From positions 3,373,501-3,437,500 of the forward strand of contig NZ_CP089981.1 in the NCBI RefSeq assembly GCF_021389975.1: a stretch of DNA of 64,000 nt. The letters run 5' to 3'. A program made the translations under genes and the position numbers. The notes under the pieces were generated by a model, which was given only the letters and a program-made list of their open reading frames with translations, searched no databases and was not told the DNA's origin. This document shows, in pieces, positions 36,668 through 42,167 of this stretch. How positions within the stretch are numbered: position 1 is the first letter of the stretch; each line of letters begins with the position of its first letter. Source of the stretch: Fulvivirga ulvae. Lineage in GTDB: Bacteria; Bacteroidota; Bacteroidia; Cytophagales; Cyclobacteriaceae.

Positions 36668-37774
36668 TTATATGTTTAATTCTTTTAGCGAATCGAGGTA
36701 GCGGGAGATGACAATTTCTTCACTAAACTCATTCTCTATCTTTACGCGACTATTTTTTCCGAAAAGCTCAATTTTTTGATCATCCAGATTCATCATGGCC
36801 TGCATTTTATCAGCAAGGTCTTCAGAACTTTTTAGCTTGCATAAAAAGCCATTGTAGTTATCCTGAACCACGTTATTGCACCCGGGAACATCAGTAGCCA
36901 CAATAGGTTTGGCTGAGCTTGCGGCTTCAAGCAGAGTCCTGGGGGTACCTTCGCGGTAAGATGGCAATACCACACAGTCCGCATTCCTGATAAACCTTCT
37001 TACATCATCGGTTGTGCCAAGGTATTCAACGATATTACTGTTGATCCATTCGTCAATGATCTCCAGTTTAATGCCTCTTTTGTGTTTGGGATCCTTGGCG
37101 CCAAGGATCTGAAACTGGGCATCAACACCCTGGGTTTTAAGCTGTTTTATGGCATCAATATATTCGATCACTCCTTTATCGTGGATAAGCCTCGAGATAA
37201 GTAAGAATGTAAAACGCTTGTTTCTTTTAAAAGGTAGCGGGGGGAATTGCGAAAGGTTTATACCTGATCCGGGCAGTATATCGCTTATCCCCTTTTTTAC
37301 CAGCTTTTCGTTAATAAAAAGCTCGTAGTCATGATTGTTTTGGAAGAACACCTTTCTGGGAAAGCGAAAGGCCACTTTGTACATGAATAATGCAATTTTA
37401 GAAACCAGGCCTTTCTGTAAAAAGACTGTTCCCAACCCGCAGACGTTGTTTATAGTTGGGATCTTCAAAAGGCTGGCAGCCAGCGTGCCATAAATGTTGG
37501 GTTTAATTGTATAATGGAGAATGACATCGGGTTTTGTTCGCTTATAGATACCGTAGAGCTCAAATATCAGGGCAAAATCTTTGATAGGATTGGCACCCCG
37601 ACTGTCCATTTTGACTTTATGAAAGTCACAACCTGTATCCCTGATCCTTTTGGAGTATTCGTCCTCCGGAGCTATAACGATCACCTCGTGGTTGTTTTCA
37701 CGAAGAGCCTTGATCAGGCCCATCCTGAAATTATAGACATTCCAGGAGGTGTTTAAAACTATTGCCACTTTCAT
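36668..37774 (-). CDS. GT4-family glycosyltransferase
   Basis: A 368-aa GT-B glycosyltransferase. The N-terminus VAIVLNTSWNVYNFRMGLI matches the acceptor domain of the WbpH/PglA-like GT4 group. The donor domain has RFTFLLISRLIHDKGVIEYI and the EX7E motif in PSYREGTPRTLLEAASSAKP. It would add one sugar to a lipid-linked repeat unit. I use the ATG at 37774; the frame extends to a TTG at 37783, which is less likely. It starts the exopolysaccharide gene run. Confidence 0.9.
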   Translation of the reverse strand: MKVAIVLNTSWNVYNFRMGLIKALRENNHEVIVIAPEDEYSKRIRDTGCDFHKVKMDSRGANPIKDFALIFELYGIYKRTKPDVILHYTIKPNIYGTLAASLLKIPTINNVCGLGTVFLQKGLVSKIALFMYKVAFRFPRKVFFQNNHDYELFINEKLVKKGISDILPGSGINLSQFPPLPFKRNKRFTFLLISRLIHDKGVIEYIDAIKQLKTQGVDAQFQILGAKDPKHKRGIKLEIIDEWINSNIVEYLGTTDDVRRFIRNADCVVLPSYREGTPRTLLEAASSAKPIVATDVPGCNNVVQDNYNGFLCKLKSSEDLADKMQAMMNLDDQKIELFGKNSRVKIENEFSEEIVISRYLDSLKELNI

Positions 37775-37990
37775 AACTGCCAACTATTATTCTTTCCACT
37801 GATAATAAGTAATACTACTGGTATTTCATAGCTTTGCTTAATTATCATTATTTCCCAATTATTTATTCTGCATAAACATACAAATGTAACCATAAATTTG
37901 GCATGTTGTCATATGAACTTTACATTATATTTTGTCGGTTGATTGGTAAATGAAACATAAAAATCTCTAAATAGTATTAATATATTATAT

Positions 37991-39163
37991 ATGGACGATA
38001 AAAGCAACAAAGGAGTACTGGTTAGTGTTGCCAAAAAAGGCGAGGATGACAGGATTGTAGACGAACACCTTGACGAGCTGGCATTTCTGGCATTGACAGC
38101 TAATATAACAACTGAAAAAATATTCACACAAAAACTGGAACAGCCGGACAAGCGTACCTTTATAGGTAAGGGTAAACTTGAGGAAGTTCATGCGTTTGTG
38201 GTTGCGAACGATATTGACCTGGTGATTTTTGATGATGACCTTTCTCCTTCGCAACTAAGAAATCTTGAGAAAGATTTAAACTGCCAGATTTATGACCGCA
38301 GTTTGCTCATCCTTGATATCTTTCTTAACAGAGCCCAGACAGCCCAGGCCAAAACGCAGGTAGAATTGGCCAGGTACCAATACCTGATGCCCAGGCTGAC
38401 CAGAATGTGGACTCACCTGGAAAGACAGCGTGGAGGCACCGGTACTCGTGGAGGTGCGGGTGAAAAGGAAATAGAAACAGATAGAAGGATGATCAGAAAC
38501 CAGATTTCGGTACTTAAGAAGAAACTGGAAAAGATCGAAAAGCAGAATGCCGTACAGCGGAAGTCCAGGAGCAATATAGTGAGAGTGGCTTTGGTCGGGT
38601 ATACCAACGTGGGCAAGTCAACCCTGATGCGGATACTGTCCAAAAGCGATGTGAAGGCCGAAGATAAGCTCTTTGCCACTGTAGATGCAACAGTTCGAAA
38701 GGTTGTGATCCATCACATACCCTTTTTGCTGTCAGACACGGTAGGTTTTATAAGGAAATTACCACATCACCTGATTGAATCTTTCAAGTCCACCTTAGCG
38801 GAGGTAAGAGAGGCTGACGTATTGCTGCATGTAGTTGATGTTTCACACCCGGCTTATGAAGATCACATAAGAGTGGTGAAGGAAACCCTTCGTGAAATTG
38901 ATGCATCTGACAAACCTACAATTTATGTATTCAACAAAATTGACCTTTTGGAGAATGAAGACGAGGAACCGGTAGAAAAGATACACTCCATACATATGGA
39001 GCAGGATGATGGAAAAGTATTTGTGTCTGCCCATAAAGGAATAAACCTTGATGGCCTGAAAGATCTTATATCGAAGAAAGTCAAGAAAAGACATTACCAA
39101 ATATTCCCGAACTACCTGAAAGACGAGTATTACCTGGGGCAGGAGCATGGGGAAGACTTATAA
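37991..39163 (+). CDS. hflX: GTPase HflX
   Basis: A 390-aa translational GTPase. The HflX N-terminal domain (about 1-180) contains FIGKGKLEEVHAFV and a glycine-rich loop GGTGTRGGAGEKEIETDRR. The G domain has G1 VALVGYTNVGKSTLMRIL, G3 DTVGFIRKLP and G4 NKIDLL. HflX splits stalled 70S ribosomes. The length is normal. It lies divergently from the exopolysaccharide run and just upstream of tRNA-Arg. Confidence 0.96.
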   Translation: MDDKSNKGVLVSVAKKGEDDRIVDEHLDELAFLALTANITTEKIFTQKLEQPDKRTFIGKGKLEEVHAFVVANDIDLVIFDDDLSPSQLRNLEKDLNCQIYDRSLLILDIFLNRAQTAQAKTQVELARYQYLMPRLTRMWTHLERQRGGTGTRGGAGEKEIETDRRMIRNQISVLKKKLEKIEKQNAVQRKSRSNIVRVALVGYTNVGKSTLMRILSKSDVKAEDKLFATVDATVRKVVIHHIPFLLSDTVGFIRKLPHHLIESFKSTLAEVREADVLLHVVDVSHPAYEDHIRVVKETLREIDASDKPTIYVFNKIDLLENEDEEPVEKIHSIHMEQDDGKVFVSAHKGINLDGLKDLISKKVKKRHYQIFPNYLKDEYYLGQEHGEDL

Positions 39164-39198
39164 GAGCATAAATATTATTTCCATTTTCAATTTTTATC

Positions 39199-39206
39199 TA
39201 TATTTG
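39199..39206 (+). promoter_or_regulatory. tRNA-Arg minus-7 promoter box (TATATTTG)
   Basis: A perfect TAnnTTTG followed by C, 15 nt before the first base of the tRNA, placing the transcription start a few bases ahead of the mature 5' end. Confidence 0.55.
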
Positions 39207-39221
39207 CATCCCCAAAACTAT

Positions 39222-39293
39222 GGCCCCGTAGTTCAATGGATAGAATAGAAGTTTCCTAAACTTTAGATACAGGTTCGATTCCTGTCGGGGCTA
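39222..39293 (+). tRNA. tRNA-Arg (anticodon CCU)
   Basis: The sequence folds into a full cloverleaf. The acceptor stem GGCCCCG pairs with CGGGGCT (one G-U at the first pair). The D stem is GTTC/GAAT. The anticodon stem is GAAGT/ACTTT with loop TTCCTAA, giving anticodon CCT (decodes AGG). The T arm is ACAGG-TTCGATT-CCTGT. Discriminator is A and CCA is not encoded. A perfect promoter box precedes it and a strong hairpin terminator follows. Its 3' half is duplicated in degenerate form at 41049-41080. Confidence 0.93.
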
Positions 39294-39300
39294 CGAAGAG

Positions 39301-39330
39301 CCGATTATCGCATGATAATCGGTTTTTTAA
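39301..39330 (+). terminator. Terminator of tRNA-Arg
   Basis: Perfect 9-bp stem CCGATTATC / GATAATCGG with loop GCAT, followed by TTTTTT. Very close to the second hairpin at 41079-41110. Confidence 0.9.
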
Positions 39331-39784
39331 TTTTATGTTATTGATAATCAGTGTGTTATTCATTTCTTCCACTTCGATAATTTCCCTTCTAAAACAGTGG
39401 TGATTCTGCACTATTTCATAATAAACTGAAATACAGCTAATTAAGAGGTTTGATTTCCTCGTATGGGTTGCCTAAATTTTATTAACTTTTTCTATCAATA
39501 TACCCAAGGTTGGGTATTGACAAAGTTATTATACATTGATTAGCTTTAAATTTCGCTCGGAAGCGTATATATTTCTTTCGGAAAGTAGATTGTGCAGTTG
39601 GGAAATTTTTGAAAGAGATTTTGAGCGAATTGATTAAATTAAAGCGCTTGTTACACCCGATTTTGTCGTTTGTAAACGCTTTGTGATCATTAAGTATTTA
39701 TTGTTCAGATCATAGTGCATGAATAGCTATATGTGAAATAACAAGCACACTGTTATATAGATATTATATGCCATTACTAGAACC
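39331..39784. other. 454-nt AT-rich region with palindrome
   Basis: No gene was seen. It contains the TACCCAA-GG-TTGGGTA palindrome (39501-39516). The rest is AT-rich sequence without recognisable structure. Confidence 0.5.
39501..39516. promoter_or_regulatory. Palindromic operator-like site, copy 1 (TACCCAA-N2-TTGGGTA)
   Basis: A perfect 7-bp inverted repeat with a 2-nt centre, followed by TTGACA. The same 20-plus-base sequence, reversed, occurs at 51221-51243. The rest of the window shows no other copy that I found. Confidence 0.5.
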
Positions 39785-39913
39785 ATGGAAATAGAATTAG
39801 ACACAGAAATAAAATTGGAGGAAAAAGATACGGCTTATATGGTTGTGTCCTATCATAGAAACTCAAGTCTTCCATCTAAATCCAGATGGACTATTTCCAG
39901 AGAGCAGGTGTAA
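39785..39913 (+). CDS. Small hypothetical protein (42 aa)
   Basis: An open frame of 42 codons, ATG at 39785 to TAA at 39913. It encodes an acidic N-terminus (MEIELDTEIKLEEKD) and a tail SRWTISREQV. It is followed at once by a hairpin with a T-run (39931-39972), which supports it as a separate transcription unit. The function is unknown and it could be chance. Confidence 0.35.
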   Translation: MEIELDTEIKLEEKDTAYMVVSYHRNSSLPSKSRWTISREQV

Positions 39914-39930
39914 TCACCCCTGAAAATAGG

Positions 39931-39972
39931 ACAGTTTAAAAGTAGATAACCACTTAAATTTGAACTGTTTTT
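39931..39972 (+). terminator. Possible terminator after the 42-aa frame
   Basis: ACAGTTTAAA (39931-39940) pairs with TTTGAACTGT (39959-39968) with one mismatch, followed by a run of T (TTTTA). Confidence 0.45.
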
Positions 39973-40027
39973 ATGAAAAGGAAAAGATTTTCACCCCAAC
40001 TCAGATATGTAGAGTAATTAAAACATA

Positions 40028-40855
40028 ATGACCAATCTTGAGAAATTTTTTGGAATAAAGGTACAATTCAAACAAATATTAGACCCACTAGAATTAAGCT
40101 ACCTAAAGACTAAAGCTCTTAATTTGACAGCTTTAACAAACTTCAATATTGAGAATTTCTTTGTTTATGTGCATACTATGAATATTCATATTGACCATAG
40201 ACATTTTGCCCATAACATGGAACTTAAAGACAGGATTAAGGAGTTAGAAGTTCAATTTTGCGTTAATCCGAAACAAGTTAGAAGAGGTCAAATCAGATTT
40301 TATAATGAAATTGCTGATATTGATTTACCAAAAGGGGTCGAGGAATCATACGGTGATACTCAATTAATCAAATATTTTCCAGGCACACTTTTAAATGATA
40401 GGAGAGTGCTTAAAACAGAATTAATAACATATATCGACAAATCACTAGTCCGAGAATCGCATAAAAAGATAAAGGTACATGTTTTGGCAATACCTCAGAA
40501 AGATTATAGAGATAAATTAAGTAAGACCAAAAGAGAAGAATTTAAAACATCAATAGATTTAAAATTCACAAAACAAGTTCAATTAACGATAAATTTTCCT
40601 ACTAACGAAAGAAAATTATCTGAGCAGGAATATCATAACACATTAAAAGAACTGAATAAATTATACGAGGAATTAGAAACCCAGAATAATATTTCAAATA
40701 AGGAAGACTTAGAATTAATTCTAAATGCAATTAAAGCTTCTGAAATAAAAGACGAATCCTCACTAAAAACATATTTGAAAAATATTGGTAATGGTGCATT
40801 TAAGACAGCCAAAGAAATAGGATTGCCAATAATATTAGAATTGATGAAACAATAA
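40028..40855 (+). CDS. Orphan hypothetical protein of a gene-cassette (275 aa)
   Basis: I do not recognise the family. The 275-aa protein is Lys/Glu/Asn-rich, with visibly more AT-rich codons than its neighbours. There is no signal peptide. The N-terminal half (1-150) mixes strands and helices and has a His-rich stretch (YVHTMNIHIDHRHFAHNMEL). Residues about 200-250 form a coiled-coil-like region (LKELNKLYEELETQNNISN). The C-terminus is a hydrophobic helix (GAFKTAKEIGLPIILELMKQ). Its stop lies 4 nt before an attC-like site, the layout of an integron cassette. Cassette genes are often defence, toxin/antitoxin or stress genes; here the function is open. Confidence 0.7.
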   Translation: MTNLEKFFGIKVQFKQILDPLELSYLKTKALNLTALTNFNIENFFVYVHTMNIHIDHRHFAHNMELKDRIKELEVQFCVNPKQVRRGQIRFYNEIADIDLPKGVEESYGDTQLIKYFPGTLLNDRRVLKTELITYIDKSLVRESHKKIKVHVLAIPQKDYRDKLSKTKREEFKTSIDLKFTKQVQLTINFPTNERKLSEQEYHNTLKELNKLYEELETQNNISNKEDLELILNAIKASEIKDESSLKTYLKNIGNGAFKTAKEIGLPIILELMKQ

Positions 40856-40859
40856 CTTT

Positions 40860-40990
40860 GCCTAACGCACAATATAAAACAGTTGGGGTTCAGTGGTTTG
40901 TGAGGGTTTTGGTTCTCGCTTCAGCTTACACGTCTGTGGACAGGAACGCGCTCCGAAAACCCAACCGTTTCATATTGTCAAATGTTAGGT
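40860..40990 (+). other. attC-like integron recombination site (131 bp)
   Basis: The outer boxes are GCCTAAC (40860-40866) and GTTAGGT (40984-40990), an exact fit to RYYYAAC...GTTRRRY. Between them the arms 40867-40890 and 40958-40983 are imperfect inverted repeats (AATATAAAACAGTTGGG against CCCAACCGTTTCATATT). A further inner stem GGGTTTT / AAAACCC is present. The size fits long attC sites of the VCR type. The gene before it ends 4 nt upstream. The structure is seen; recombination activity is inferred. Confidence 0.6.
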
Positions 40991-40997
40991 TAAAATC

Positions 40998-41047
40998 TTA
41001 CTGGCCAACTTTTCAAAAACCTCGATTGCGTTCAAATCTGCCAGTAA
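40998..41047. repeat. Short inverted repeat inside the island
   Basis: TTACTGGC (40998-41005) and GCCAGTAA (41040-41047) are perfect inverted 8-mers 34 nt apart, between the attC-like site and the degenerate tRNA copy. Its role is unknown. Confidence 0.35.
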
Positions 41048-41048
41048 A

Positions 41049-41080
41049 AGGTTCGATATTTGTCCGCGAGGGGCTACGAA
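41049..41080 (+). pseudogene. Degenerate copy of the tRNA-Arg 3' half
   Basis: AGGTTCGAT (41049-41057) followed, after a 5-nt larger gap than in the tRNA, by GGGGCTACGAA (41070-41080) repeats the T arm and acceptor end of the tRNA at 39271-39297. No 5' half is present, so it cannot fold as a tRNA. It marks the right border of the insertion. Confidence 0.55.
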
Positions 41081-41110
41081 AAGCCGATTATCGTGAGATT
41101 ATCGGCTTTT
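41079..41110 (+). terminator. Second tRNA-type terminator hairpin
   Basis: AAAAGCCGATTATC and GATTATCGGCTTTT form a 13-bp stem with one T-T mismatch and loop GTGA, followed by CTGTTTT. It is related to the hairpin at 39301-39330 but has diverged while keeping pairing. Confidence 0.75.
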
Positions 41111-41427
41111 CTGTTTTAAATTTAGGTTCGTGAGTCCATGACCAAAGGTGAAAGTGCTTGCAAATCATCTAGGTAGCATGCAGTGTTCCACCTAAGTATT
41201 GGCGTTAATTACAATACTATGATGTAAACCTGATGAAGGCTTCGCAGTGAGCTGGGCATCTCTGATGGATTTTTATTAAATTTTTCAGAGGAAAAAACAT
41301 GTTGTTTTATTGTAAGTCTGAATGGTGCGTAAATAAAAATTAATAAATTGCTGGTCAAGGGCAATTTCTATTCGAAAAATTTCAATTTTGCTATTTATAA
41401 GTATCCTTATATTTAAGTTTAGTGCCA
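41111..41427. other. 317-nt intergenic region before bphO
   Basis: Nothing recognisable apart from a TATATTTA box near 41408 that may be a degenerate minus-7 promoter element for the heme oxygenase gene. Confidence 0.4.
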
Positions 41428-42012
41428 ATGCTCATTGAGAAACTTAGAAAAGCTACTGGTTCGTTACATGCCAAAACAGAAAATCTCCTTTTTGCAAATG
41501 CAAAAAGCTTCGATATGAATTGGTATGGATTCTTTCTTCGGGCAAATTTTCATTTTCACCAAGCTTACGAACCTGTAGTTACCAATACTGACTTTGCAAA
41601 GCAGCCAGAGTGGAATAATTTTGATAGAAACAAAAGTGATAAACTTTATCAGGACTTAAGTTTCCTGAAGTTTTTGCCTGAAAAACCGCTTGTCGGCAAT
41701 TATTTTGAAGGCTGGAGTGAACCTCAGTTGCTTGGCGCAGCATATGTGAGTGAGGGCTCCGGGTTAGGAGGGCAGGTCATTCTTAGAAACATGATGAAGA
41801 TATCTGCATTCGACGAAAAGCGCTGTGGTAAGTTTATTCATGGTCATGGTTCTTTAACCGGGGTTGCCTGGAAAGCTTTCTTAGAGCTGCTCGAAAAGGA
41901 AGGTAGGCATAACGAACACACAGTAGTGGACGGTGCAATCAGTGCTTTTGGGTTTTTTGAGACCATAATAAAGTCGTTAAGAAAAGATATGTATAACTTA
42001 GCTGACACTTAA
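41428..42012 (+). CDS. bphO: Biliverdin-producing heme oxygenase
   Basis: A 194-aa heme oxygenase. It opens heme to biliverdin, iron and CO. The proximal-histidine region is KLRKATGSLHAKTENLLF, with His15 as the likely iron ligand in my numbering. The distal helix region contains YVSEGSGLGGQVI with its glycines. Its position 155 nt before a bacteriophytochrome gene, in the same direction, shows its job: supplying the biliverdin chromophore. I use the ATG at 41428; a GTG two codons upstream is the alternative. Confidence 0.88.
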   Translation: MLIEKLRKATGSLHAKTENLLFANAKSFDMNWYGFFLRANFHFHQAYEPVVTNTDFAKQPEWNNFDRNKSDKLYQDLSFLKFLPEKPLVGNYFEGWSEPQLLGAAYVSEGSGLGGQVILRNMMKISAFDEKRCGKFIHGHGSLTGVAWKAFLELLEKEGRHNEHTVVDGAISAFGFFETIIKSLRKDMYNLADT

Positions 42013-42127
42013 AGCCTTAATTACAGAGACCAGATACTGATCAACAGAAGCTGGTGGGTATAGCATGAGCCACGTACTAATTTCCGGAGTTTGTCAGATT
42101 AATTATGGTAACAATTATTAGTATAGT

Positions 42128-42135
42128 TATATTTG
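42128..42135 (+). promoter_or_regulatory. Bacteriophytochrome minus-7 promoter box (TATATTTG)
   Basis: A perfect TAnnTTTG 32 nt before the phytochrome ATG. It suggests the kinase can be transcribed on its own as well as with bphO. Confidence 0.45.
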
Positions 42136-42167
42136 AGTAAATCAAACCATCTTAATTATTTGATCCG

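Larger units (their letters stand above)
39311..41069. mobile_element. Putative tRNA-Arg-associated insertion / island remnant
   Basis: This 1.76-kb AT-rich interval is bounded on the left by the 3' end of tRNA-Arg with its terminator (24-nt core 39287-39310). On the right lies a degenerate direct repeat of the same sequence (41070-41093, 23 of 24 identical). It carries one orphan gene with an attC-like site, a tiny open frame and a palindrome. There is no integrase. The repeat pair fits attL/attR of an old integration, but an ancient tandem tRNA duplication with decay would look the same. Confidence 0.45.

Noticed and set aside
40858..41133. 91-codon open frame after the orphan cassette gene
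   Set aside because: It runs through the attC-like palindrome and the degenerate tRNA copy; its residues have no protein-like pattern.
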